From DATKRB01 sp036501425 (GTDB lineage Bacteria > Actinomycetota > Acidimicrobiia > Acidimicrobiales > RAAP-2), in assembly GCA_036501425.1 (NCBI GenBank), contig DASYAI010000034.1:1-63794 (forward strand): a stretch of 63,794 nt of DNA, given 5' to 3'. A program made the translations under genes and the position numbers. Positions 57,943 through 63,794 of this stretch are shown piece after piece. Within the stretch, counting starts at the first letter, position 1; every line of letters begins with the position of its first letter. The notes under the pieces are model-generated. The model searched no databases. It was not told the DNA's origin and saw nothing but the letters and a program-made list of their open reading frames with translations.

Positions 57943-58746
57943 TCAGTGGGCGAGGGTGCGGGCCCGCTCGACCGCGGCCACTACCGCCTCGAGCAGGGCC
58001 GATCGGACGGCGCGCGACTCGAGCACGCGGAGCCCGGCCGCCGTGGTCCCACCAGGCGAAGTCACGTCGGCCCGCAGCGCCCCGGGACCGTCCTCCCCGC
58101 TGGCCAGCAGCTTGGCCGAGCCCAGCAGCGTCTCGACGGTGAGGGTCCGGCTGAGCTCGCGGGGCAACCCGACCAGCACCCCCGCCTCGATCAGGGCCTC
58201 GGCTACCAAAAAGACGTAGGCCGGTCCCGAGCCCGACAGCCCGGTCACCGCGTCGAGCTGCCGCTGGGGGACCCGCACCACCTTGCCCACCGCGCTCAGC
58301 ACCCGCTCCGCCCACGCCAGGTCCTCCGAGTCCACGTGGCTGCCCCCGGCGATCGCGCTGATCCCGGCCCCGACGACCGCCGGGGTGTTGGGCATGGCCC
58401 GGACCACGGCGGCCCCGGGCGGCAGTACCGCCTCGAGCCGTTCGGCCGTGAGCCCGGCCACGATGGAGAGCACGCGGGTGACCCCCGCCGCGCCGATCCC
58501 ACGGCAGACCACCTCGGCCACCTCGGGCTTCACCGCCAGCACGGCGCCACCGCCGGGCGCCACCCCGATCGCCGAGGCGGCGGCGTTCACCACCAGCCCC
58601 TCATGGGCGGCCCCCAGCGCGGCGGCCCGGTCGACGTCGGGCTCGACCACGCCGATCCGCCCGGGCTCCCATCCGGCGCTGACCAGGCCCGCCACCAGGG
58701 CGGAGCCCATCTTGCCGCCCCCCACCACGAGGAGATCGACGGACAT
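57943..58746 (-). CDS. proC: Pyrroline-5-carboxylate reductase
   Basis: 267 residues. It makes L-proline from pyrroline-5-carboxylate with NAD(P)H. The Rossmann motif is LLVVGGGKMGSALVAGL; also AVKPEV, IVAGLT, VVRAMPNTPA and the C-terminal signature VTSPGGTTAAGLRVLE (with LSGSGPAYVFLVAEAL before it). The ATG at 58746 is preceded by TAGCCT at 8 nt, hence probably leaderless. Confidence 0.95.
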   Translation of the reverse strand: MSVDLLVVGGGKMGSALVAGLVSAGWEPGRIGVVEPDVDRAAALGAAHEGLVVNAAASAIGVAPGGGAVLAVKPEVAEVVCRGIGAAGVTRVLSIVAGLTAERLEAVLPPGAAVVRAMPNTPAVVGAGISAIAGGSHVDSEDLAWAERVLSAVGKVVRVPQRQLDAVTGLSGSGPAYVFLVAEALIEAGVLVGLPRELSRTLTVETLLGSAKLLASGEDGPGALRADVTSPGGTTAAGLRVLESRAVRSALLEAVVAAVERARTLAH

Positions 58747-58754
58747 GGCCAGGC

Positions 58755-58760
58755 AGGCTA
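58755..58760 (-). promoter_or_regulatory. -10 box TAGCCT of proC overlapping the upstream stop codon
   Basis: TAGCCT on the minus strand ends 8 nt before the proC ATG, and its TAG is the stop codon of the YbjN-like gene, the same stop/promoter overlap as at hemB. Confidence 0.5.
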
Positions 58761-59189
58761 CTCGCGGGGCGCCGGACGCCTGCCCCGACGCTGGCGACGG
58801 TAGAGCGACGGGTGGGCCAAGGTCATCGCGGTCGGGTAGTACTCGTCGACGTAGTGCACCGACGCCCCCACGATCCGGTCGAGCTCGTCGTCGGTGACCG
58901 AGCCGGCCGGGATCCTCCCCACCAGGTACACGGCGTCCTCGGGCCCCAGGCAGAAGCTCATGCCCAGCAGGTCGGCGTTGCGCCGCAGGAGGTAGCCGAG
59001 CACCTCGGCCACGTGCTCCTCGGGGGCGGGCATGAACTGGACCTCGTGGTGCAGGGTCCGCTGGCGGAGGGTCAGCCACAGCGTGATGAAGTCCTTCTCC
59101 TCGCCGGCGAAGCGCAGGTACCACCGGCGGGCCGCCGTGCGATCGGTGACGTCCTCGTGCTCTGCCGCCACCAGCGAGCTCTCGGCCAC
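58758..59189 (-). CDS. YbjN-domain protein next to mshA
   Basis: At least 143 residues from the GTG at 59189. The fold resembles the YbjN/type III chaperone-like family, with RWYLRFAGEEKDFITLWLTLRQRTLHHEVQF in parts, EVLGYLLRRNADLLGMSFCL and DDELDRIVGASV. A YbjN-like gene follows mshA in mycobacteria as well (Rv0487). The frame continues upstream with protein-like sequence (EAALVVDAWIERAR) but without ATG, GTG or TTG, up to a CTG at 59270 with a GGGGGAG tract before it. The true start may be that CTG, giving 170 residues. The function is unknown. Confidence 0.75.
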   Translation of the reverse strand: MAESSLVAAEHEDVTDRTAARRWYLRFAGEEKDFITLWLTLRQRTLHHEVQFMPAPEEHVAEVLGYLLRRNADLLGMSFCLGPEDAVYLVGRIPAGSVTDDELDRIVGASVHYVDEYYPTAMTLAHPSLYRRQRRGRRPAPRE

Positions 59190-59305
59190 CCGGGCCCGCT
59201 CGATCCAGGCGTCGACGACCAGGGCGGCCTCGGCCGTCTCGCGTTCTTCGGGTTGACCGACGAGCGGCAGCGGTCACTCCCCCCCGGCGGGCGGCCCGGG
59301 GGCCC

Positions 59306-60568
59306 TCAGCACTGCACCAGCCGCTCGTCGACCAGGGCGTCGTGGATGGCGAGCAGCCGGGCCGCCGCGCCCCGCCAGGTGTAGCGGCGGGCCATCGACG
59401 CGGCGTCGAGCGACATCTGCCGGGCCAGGGACGGGTCGTCCACGATCCGCTCGATCCGCTCGGCGAACGCCTGGGGCGTGGGGTCGTCGACCAAGAACCC
59501 GGTCCGCCCCTCCTCGACCAGGGTGGTCAGACCCCCCACCGCCGACGCCACCACGGGGGTCCCGCAGGCGGCGGCCTCCAGCGCCACCAGGCCGAAGGAC
59601 TCCGAGCGGCTGGGGACCACGCAGACGTCCGCCGCCCGGTAGAAGGTCGAGAGCAGCTCGTGCGGCTGGGGGGGCACCATCCACACGACGTCGTCGATCC
59701 CGAGGTCCTTCGCCGACATGCGCAGCTCTTCGTAGGTCTCCTCGCCGTGCGGTCCGCTCGGGCCACCCACGACCGCGAGCCCGAAGGGGCGTCCCGCCCG
59801 GCGCAGCGCGTGCAGCGCCCGTACCGCGACGTCGGCTCCCTTCAGGGGCTGGATCCGGCCGACGAACAGCAGCAGCGCGTCGTCGGTGGACAGCCCCAGC
59901 GCCCGCCGGGCCTGGGGCCGGAAGCCCGGACCGAAGATCGCGTGGTCGAGGCCGGGGGGGACGACCTCGATGCGCCGGGGATCGGCTCCGTAGAGCTGGC
60001 GGATCTGCTCGGCCTCCACGTCGCACGAGGCGAGCACGGCGTCCGAGCAGCCGATGATCATGGCCTCCGCCTCGGCCCGGCGGTGGGGGACGTCGGCCTG
60101 CACCTCTTCGGGCACGGCCTCGGCCTTCACCCGGTCGAGCGTGTGGAAGGTGCACACCAGCGGCAGGTCCAGCTCGTGCTTGATCACGTGGCCCGACAGC
60201 CCCGACAGCCAGTAGTTGGCGTGCACCGCCTCGAACGGACCGTGCCCGTCGTCCGGCTCGCCTCCCCAGGGCGAGGTCATGGCCGTGAGCACCCGGTCGG
60301 TGAACTCCCCCACCAGGTCCGGCAGGTCCTCCTTGGCCACGTACGCCCTGGGTCCGGCGACCACGTGGTGCACTCGGAGCCCGGGCTCCACGTCGACCAC
60401 CGGGGCGAGGTCGGGCGCCCACGCCCGGGTGAACACGTCACACTCGACCCCCGAGCGGGCGAGCGCGGCACACAGCTCGCGCACGTAGACGTTCATCCCA
60501 CCGCCGTCACCGGCCCCCGGCTGGGTCAGCGGGGACGTGTGCAGCGAGAGCACCGCGAGACGTCGCAT
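59306..60568 (-). CDS. mshA: D-inositol-3-phosphate glycosyltransferase
   Basis: 420 residues, GT4 family. The MshA-type opening LSLHTSPLTQPGAGDGGGMNVYV is seen in parts across residues 7-29. Also present are HANYWLSG, FVGRIQPLKGAD and the nucleotide-sugar site PSRSESFGLVALEAAACGTPVV. It transfers GlcNAc from UDP-GlcNAc to inositol-3-phosphate, the first step of mycothiol synthesis. The ATG at 60568 is 9 nt from a TAGGCT box. Confidence 0.94.
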   Translation of the reverse strand: MRRLAVLSLHTSPLTQPGAGDGGGMNVYVRELCAALARSGVECDVFTRAWAPDLAPVVDVEPGLRVHHVVAGPRAYVAKEDLPDLVGEFTDRVLTAMTSPWGGEPDDGHGPFEAVHANYWLSGLSGHVIKHELDLPLVCTFHTLDRVKAEAVPEEVQADVPHRRAEAEAMIIGCSDAVLASCDVEAEQIRQLYGADPRRIEVVPPGLDHAIFGPGFRPQARRALGLSTDDALLLFVGRIQPLKGADVAVRALHALRRAGRPFGLAVVGGPSGPHGEETYEELRMSAKDLGIDDVVWMVPPQPHELLSTFYRAADVCVVPSRSESFGLVALEAAACGTPVVASAVGGLTTLVEEGRTGFLVDDPTPQAFAERIERIVDDPSLARQMSLDAASMARRYTWRGAAARLLAIHDALVDERLVQC

Positions 60569-60577
60569 GCGTGGGCG

Positions 60578-60583
60578 AGCCTA
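60578..60583 (-). promoter_or_regulatory. -10 box TAGGCT of mshA
   Basis: TAGGCT on the minus strand ends 9 nt before the mshA ATG; no Shine-Dalgarno sequence intervenes. Confidence 0.5.
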
Positions 60584-60646
60584 CTGGGAGGGCCTCGAAG
60601 ATCGCCCAGGAGCCCGTTTCGCCCGCCGGACCGGTCGGGGGACCCG

Positions 60647-61174
60647 TCAGCGCGTCTCGGGCACCGCCCTATCGGTTGCCGCTCCGCCGGTTGGCCGGTC
60701 ATCGGCTGGCCGGTCATCGGTTGGCCGGTCGCCGGGCGCTGCCTGGCCGTCGGGCACCGCCTGGCCGTCGGGCGCTGCCTGGCCGTCGGGCGGGCCGGGT
60801 GCTGACCCCGTCGTCGCCCCGTCGGCGGGCCGCTCGTGGCGGAAGGCGAGGTAGATCCCGACGAGCGCCTGCTTCTGCTCCTCGGTGAGATGGGGATCCC
60901 CGAGGATGGAGCGGGCCAGGTCGGGCGCCCCGACCGGGGCGTCGAGGATCCCGGCGTGCACGTAGAGCGTCTCGGCGGAGATCCGCAGCGCCCTGGCGAT
61001 CTGCTGGAGGATGTCGGCCGAAGGGCGGCGCAGGCCTCGCTCGATCTGACTCAGGTACGGGTTGGAGACCCCGGCGAGCTCCGACAGGCGTCGCAGCGAC
61101 AGGCGGGCGATGTTGCGCTGGCCGCGGATGAAGTCCCCCAGCTCGCTCCAGCGGTCGGTACCGTCGCCACCCAT
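60647..61174 (-). CDS. XRE-family transcriptional regulator with repetitive tail
   Basis: 175 residues. An HTH of the XRE type lies at residues 12-70: LGDFIRGQRNIARLSLRRLSELAGVSNPYLSQIERGLRRPS in parts, then QQIARALRISAETLYVHAGI. A small helical part follows (LTEEQKQALVGIYLAFRHE), then a 60-residue low-complexity tail of PDGQAA and DDRPTG repeats. It resembles the conserved actinobacterial regulator found next to hbhA in mycobacteria (Rv0474), whose target is unknown. The ATG has a leaderless -10 box. Confidence 0.86.
   Translation of the reverse strand: MGGDGTDRWSELGDFIRGQRNIARLSLRRLSELAGVSNPYLSQIERGLRRPSADILQQIARALRISAETLYVHAGILDAPVGAPDLARSILGDPHLTEEQKQALVGIYLAFRHERPADGATTGSAPGPPDGQAAPDGQAVPDGQAAPGDRPTDDRPADDRPTGGAATDRAVPETR
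60691..60789 (-). repeat. 15-bp and 18-bp tandem repeats in the regulator tail
   Basis: Three 15-bp units of the type TTGGCCGGTCATCGG (60691, 60706, 60721) are followed by three 18-bp units of the type GCGCTGCCTGGCCGTCGG (60736, 60754, 60772). They encode the DDRPT/A and PDGQA repeats. Confidence 0.9.
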
Positions 61175-61182
61175 CGGGGGCG

Positions 61183-61188
61183 AGCGTA
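61183..61188 (-). promoter_or_regulatory. -10 box TACGCT of the XRE regulator gene
   Basis: TACGCT on the minus strand ends 8 nt before the ATG at 61174, identical in sequence and spacing to the rex box. Confidence 0.5.
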
Positions 61189-61224
61189 TCCGCGCCCCCT
61201 CCGGCGGCTCCGCGCCCTGCCGCC

Positions 61225-61295
61225 CGCCCTGTTGGCCGCCTCGCGCTGGCCGCCGCTCTTGGCCGCCCGAGCCCTGGCCGCCTGCGCTCTTGGCC
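61225..61295. repeat. Degenerate TTGGCCGCC repeats between the XRE gene and sodX
   Basis: Five imperfect units of 14-16 bp with the core TGGCCGCC lie in the gap just after the sodX stop. GGCC palindromes in each unit allow local hairpins. Confidence 0.6.
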
Positions 61296-61298
61296 GCC

Positions 61299-61823
61299 TC
61301 AGCCCCCCTCCACCACCCGCGGCCGGCCGATCCACCCGGCCCGCTCGGGCGGCGCGTAGCGGTACACGGCCAGCCCGACCAGCGCCCGCCGCTCGACCGG
61401 CCCGAAGTGGCGGCTGTCGGTGCTCTGGGCCGGGTTGTCGCCGCGCACCTCCATGCCCGACCTGCCGGAGTGGACCAGCCGCTTCAGGAGGATCCGACGC
61501 CCCAGCGGGTCCCGCGGATCGACGAACGCCACCACCCTCCGGCTCGGGGGCGACAGGGGCCGCGGGAGGCGGGCGACCAGCAGACGGTCGCCGGCGAGCA
61601 GGGTCGGCTCCATGCTCTGGCCGAAGACCTCCACCCGGGTCACCAGGGCCACCGCGAGCGCCGTCCCGAGCGCCACCGCGACGGCCGCCGCGCCCGGCGC
61701 CGTCGCCAAGAAGCCGCCGGCTCGCCGTCCGGCTCTGCGAGGCCCCGAACGGCCATGTTGCAGCCGGCGAGAGGTGGGTAGTCTTGACGCCGAGGACACG
61801 GTAGTCACTGTGCCCGAACCCAT
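61299..61823 (-). CDS. sodX: S26-type signal peptidase, probable Ni-SOD maturation protease
   Basis: About 174 residues. A basic N-terminus and one helix (LATAPGAAAVAVALGTALAVA) precede the catalytic Ser motif GQSMEPTLLAGDRLLVARL. The catalytic Lys is in RRILLKRLV, and the third box is RGDNPAQSTDSRHFG. It sits divergently next to sodN, as SodX does in other actinobacteria, where it cleaves the SodN leader to expose the His that binds nickel. The start is uncertain: ATG 61823, GTG 61808 and GTG 61799 are all in frame. Confidence 0.85.
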   Translation of the reverse strand: MGSGTVTTVSSASRLPTSRRLQHGRSGPRRAGRRAGGFLATAPGAAAVAVALGTALAVALVTRVEVFGQSMEPTLLAGDRLLVARLPRPLSPPSRRVVAFVDPRDPLGRRILLKRLVHSGRSGMEVRGDNPAQSTDSRHFGPVERRALVGLAVYRYAPPERAGWIGRPRVVEGG

Positions 61824-61859
61824 CCCGGTCCGCGCTCGGACCGGAAAGGAGCCCGACCC

Positions 61860-62279
61860 ATGCGCATCGTCGATCGAGCCGCATCCGCCATGGACCGCAT
61901 CCGCACCCCGCGGGCCGCGTACGCGCACTGCGACCTGCCGTGCGGCGTCTACGACCCCGCGCAGGCCCGGATCGAAGCCGAGTCGGTGAAGGCCATCCAG
62001 GAGAAGTACAACGCCAGCGACGACGAGGCCTTCCGCACCCGGGCGGTGGCCATCAAGGAGGAGCGGGCCGACCTCGTCAAGCACCACCTGTGGGTGCTGT
62101 GGACGGACTACTTCAAGCCCGAGCACCTCGAGAAGTTCCCCGAGCTCCACGGTGTGTTCTGGAGCGCGACCAAAAAGGCGGGCGAGGCGAAGAAGACCAA
62201 CGACGTCGCGGTCGGCCAGGAGCTCCTCGACCAGATCGCCGAGATCGACCGGATCTTCTGGGAGACCAAGAAGGCGTAA
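61860..62279 (+). CDS. sodN: Nickel-containing superoxide dismutase
   Basis: 139 residues. After a 22-residue leader (MRIVDRAASAMDRIRTPRAA plus YA) comes the nickel hook HCDLPCGVYDPAQARIEAES: His23, Cys24 and Cys28 become His1, Cys2 and Cys6 of the mature enzyme. The rest is the four-helix bundle with HHLWVLWTDYFKPEHLEKFP. It dismutates superoxide, probably in the cytoplasm. The ribosome site GGAAAGGAG is 6-8 nt before the ATG. TAGTCA at 61802-61807 is a possible -10 box. Confidence 0.97.
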   Translation: MRIVDRAASAMDRIRTPRAAYAHCDLPCGVYDPAQARIEAESVKAIQEKYNASDDEAFRTRAVAIKEERADLVKHHLWVLWTDYFKPEHLEKFPELHGVFWSATKKAGEAKKTNDVAVGQELLDQIAEIDRIFWETKKA

Positions 62280-62377
62280 CGCCTCGTTCCTCCCGCCTGA
62301 CGGCGCGGGCAGCGACCCGTCGCGCTCGACGTCAATCCTCCGAGCGGGCGCAGGGCATCGCGAGGCATACCGGCGCC

Positions 62378-62415
62378 GGTGGCCCCTGACGCGGCCGGTG
62401 GCCCCTGACGCGGCG
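62378..62415 (+). repeat. 19-bp tandem duplication at the GNAT gene start
   Basis: GGTGGCCCCTGACGCGGC plus one base occurs at 62378-62396 and at 62397-62415. Each copy contains a GTG followed by GCCCCTGAC. Only the second GTG (62398) is in frame, because 19 is not a multiple of three. Confidence 0.9.
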
Positions 62416-62925
62416 GTCGTGATCCGGGCGGCGAGGCCCGACGAGGCTCAGTTGCTCCGGCAGATCGAGCGGGCCGCCGGTGAGCGCTTCCGCGCGGTCG
62501 GGATGGGGGCCATTGCCGACGCCGAGCCGATGTCCACGCCGACGTTGGCCGGGTATGCCGACGTCGGCCGCTCCTGGGTGGCGGTCGTCGACGGCGACGT
62601 GGTCGGCTACGTCGTCGTCGACGTGCTCGACGCATGCGCCCACGTCGAGCAGATCAGCGTTCACCCCGAGCACCAGGGCCGCGGCCTCGGTCGTGCGCTT
62701 CTCGACCAGGTCGAGAGGTGGGCGGCCCGGCACCGCATGACCGCCCTGACCCTCACCACGTTTGCCGACGTGCCCTGGAACCGCCCCCTCTACGAGCACC
62801 TCGGATTTCGGGTCCTCGGCGAAGGCGAGATCGGCCCGCAGCTGCGGTCACTCCGGGAGCTCGAGGGCACCCAAGGCCTCGAGCCCTCCCACCGGGTCGC
62901 GATGCGCCGGGCGGTTCGAAGCTGA
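62398..62925 (+). CDS. GNAT-family N-acetyltransferase
   Basis: 175 residues. The acetyl-CoA motif A is ISVHPEHQGRGLGRALLDQ (about 83-101), preceded by VGYVVVDVLDACAHVEQ and followed by the motif B region FADVPWNRPLYEHLGFRVLGEGE. The overall form resembles small-molecule acetyltransferases; the substrate is unknown. The start at GTG 62398 lies in the second copy of a 19-bp duplication; a later GTG at 62419 is possible. Confidence 0.87.
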   Translation: MAPDAAVVIRAARPDEAQLLRQIERAAGERFRAVGMGAIADAEPMSTPTLAGYADVGRSWVAVVDGDVVGYVVVDVLDACAHVEQISVHPEHQGRGLGRALLDQVERWAARHRMTALTLTTFADVPWNRPLYEHLGFRVLGEGEIGPQLRSLRELEGTQGLEPSHRVAMRRAVRS

Positions 62926-63023
62926 CTCCCCCAGGCTCGGTATCGAAGCCGACGCCCGCAAACCTCGACATAGAGGCCCCTCGTCCACCGTCCGGCCCGT
63001 CGATCATCGGGGCTGGTCGCGCC

Positions 63024-63401
63024 ATGGAGGACCGGATGATCCACGGCGCCCTCATCACCGAGAGCCTGCGTGCCGAGACGACACTCGACGGTCTCGCGCT
63101 CGTCATTCGCAGGATCGTGCGGTCCCGGCCGACGGACACCACGCCGAACCAGCCGAAAGTCTGGACGATCGTGTACTTCGAAGCAGACGACAGCGCCGCC
63201 GAGCACCTGGCGTCGACGCTTGCCGGAGCCCTGGACACCCCGGGCTGGTACGCGGACTTCTCCTCGGCCAGCGAGACCTTCGTCGTCTTCGCCGGCCGGG
63301 TCTTTCGCTATCAGCGAGGCGACGAGACCGGCCGCGCCGAGGCGGCCGCCCACGGACGCTCCCTGGGCATCCCCGAGTCCCAACTCGACTGGGAAGCCTG
63401 A
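63024..63401 (+). CDS. Conserved hypothetical protein
   Basis: 125 residues: MIHGALITESLRAETTLDGL at residues 5-24, a strand-like core VWTIVYFEADDSAAEHLA, then GWYADFSSASETFVVFAGRVFRY and a charged C-terminus. No catalytic motif is evident. It looks like a small cytoplasmic alpha/beta protein of a family that I remember only as hypothetical in actinobacteria. The ATG at 63024 or 63036 could be the start. The following hairpin suggests a single-gene unit. Confidence 0.6.
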   Translation: MEDRMIHGALITESLRAETTLDGLALVIRRIVRSRPTDTTPNQPKVWTIVYFEADDSAAEHLASTLAGALDTPGWYADFSSASETFVVFAGRVFRYQRGDETGRAEAAAHGRSLGIPESQLDWEA

Positions 63402-63424
63402 CCCCGACTGGTCTTCGGGGCTTT
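63402..63424 (+). terminator. Intrinsic terminator-like hairpin
   Basis: CCCCGA-CTGGTCT-TCGGGG is a 6-bp stem followed by CTTT, immediately after the stop of the hypothetical gene. The T-tract is short, so it is moderate evidence. The rest of the gap to 63552 holds nothing else that I recognise. Confidence 0.55.
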
Positions 63425-63552
63425 GCAGATCGCGGGCCCATCAACGCAATCCCGTCGTCCGACCCGGCATTTTGGACGTCTCATGACTTGTCCTTGTGTG
63501 TCGGCGCCGAGCCCCAGCGCCTTGGGCCCAATTTCCCAGTGAGATGAGGTAA

Positions 63553-63794
63553 GTGGAGTTCGAAGGCTGGTATGCGCAGGAGCATGCTCGATTGATCGGC
63601 TCCCTACTGCTCATCACCGGCGACCTCGACCTTGCCGCTGACGGTGTCGATGAGGGCTTCGCTCGTGCACTGGAACACTGGGATCGAGTCGGCACCATGG
63701 GATCCCCTACAGGATGGGTGTTCAAGGTGGCGCTGAACCACGCCCGTCGGGTAGCGAGACGCCGAGGGATGGAGCGGAGACTCCTGTTCCATCC
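63553..63794 (+). CDS. Sigma-70-family sigma factor, N-terminal part (cut by window edge)
   Basis: The 80 codons present encode FEGWYAQEHARLIGSLLLITGD, then VDEGFARALEHWDRVG and PTGWVFKVALNHARR. These match region 2 of ECF-type sigma factors of the SigE-like group (core binding and -10 melting). The end is outside the window. The GTG at 63553 is chosen with GATGAGG a few bases upstream. Its base composition is lower in GC than the bulk. Its target promoters and anti-sigma factor are not visible. Confidence 0.78.
   Translation, partial: MEFEGWYAQEHARLIGSLLLITGDLDLAADGVDEGFARALEHWDRVGTMGSPTGWVFKVALNHARRVARRRGMERRLLFH

Overview
The window reads as chromosomal DNA of a very GC-rich actinobacterium, most likely a deep-branching aerobic one such as an Acidimicrobiia member. 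Evidence for Actinobacteria: a mycothiol glycosyltransferase (mshA), the actinobacterial ctaE-qcrC-qcrA-qcrB order with a di-haem QcrC and a three-helix Rieske protein, an actinobacterial subunit IV (ctaF), a rex-hemA-hemC-cobA/hemD-hemB-hemL block, a mycofactocin-type enzyme set, Ni-superoxide dismutase, and frequent GTG starts placed 7-9 nt after a TANNNT -10 box (leaderless genes). The placement below phylum is inference.

Layout. 1-1.6 kb: a cut-off DoxX-type membrane protein, a CopD-like protein and tatA. 1.8-9.3 kb: aerobic respiratory chain, with ctaC-ctaD-ctaF on plus converging on ctaE-qcrC-qcrA-qcrB on minus. 9.4-11.9 kb: a HelD-type RNA polymerase-associated helicase. 12-17.7 kb: late haem genes hemE, ferrochelatase and porphyrinogen oxidase, followed by an Lnt-like protein whose nucleophile Cys is Ser. 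17.6-21.4 kb: a small HAD phosphatase, then a 1087-residue fusion of a degenerate metallophosphoesterase, membrane helices and a DUF2156 aminoacyl-transferase-like domain.

21.5-30.0 kb is an accessory island, visibly less GC-rich than its flanks: aldehyde dehydrogenase, an MftD-type FMN enzyme, a mycofactocin-coupled SDR, a TetR regulator, a second SDR and two translationally coupled amidohydrolases. It looks like a catabolic module for an alcohol or hydroxy compound whose electrons pass through mycofactocin, but no mftA, mftB, mftC, mftE or mftF lies in the window.

30.1-46.4 kb: a complete 14-gene complex I operon (nuoA-N, minus strand). It is divergent from a geranylgeranyl/menaquinone reductase-like gene at 46.5-47.9 kb. 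48.0-57.8 kb (minus strand): bldC-like regulator, SAM hydroxide adenosyltransferase, rex, hemA, hemC, cobA-hemD fusion, hemB, hemL and a membrane protein of unknown function. 57.9-61.2 kb: proC, a YbjN-like gene, mshA and an XRE regulator. 61.3-62.3 kb: sodX and sodN, divergent. The right end has a GNAT acetyltransferase, a hypothetical protein and the start of a sigma factor, cut by the window edge.

Functionally the core is an aerobic electron transport chain (complex I, menaquinone, bc1-aa3 supercomplex) together with much of its haem supply and the NADH sensor Rex. Redox protection (mycothiol, Ni-SOD) lies nearby. I saw no rRNA, tRNA, CRISPR array or insertion sequence.
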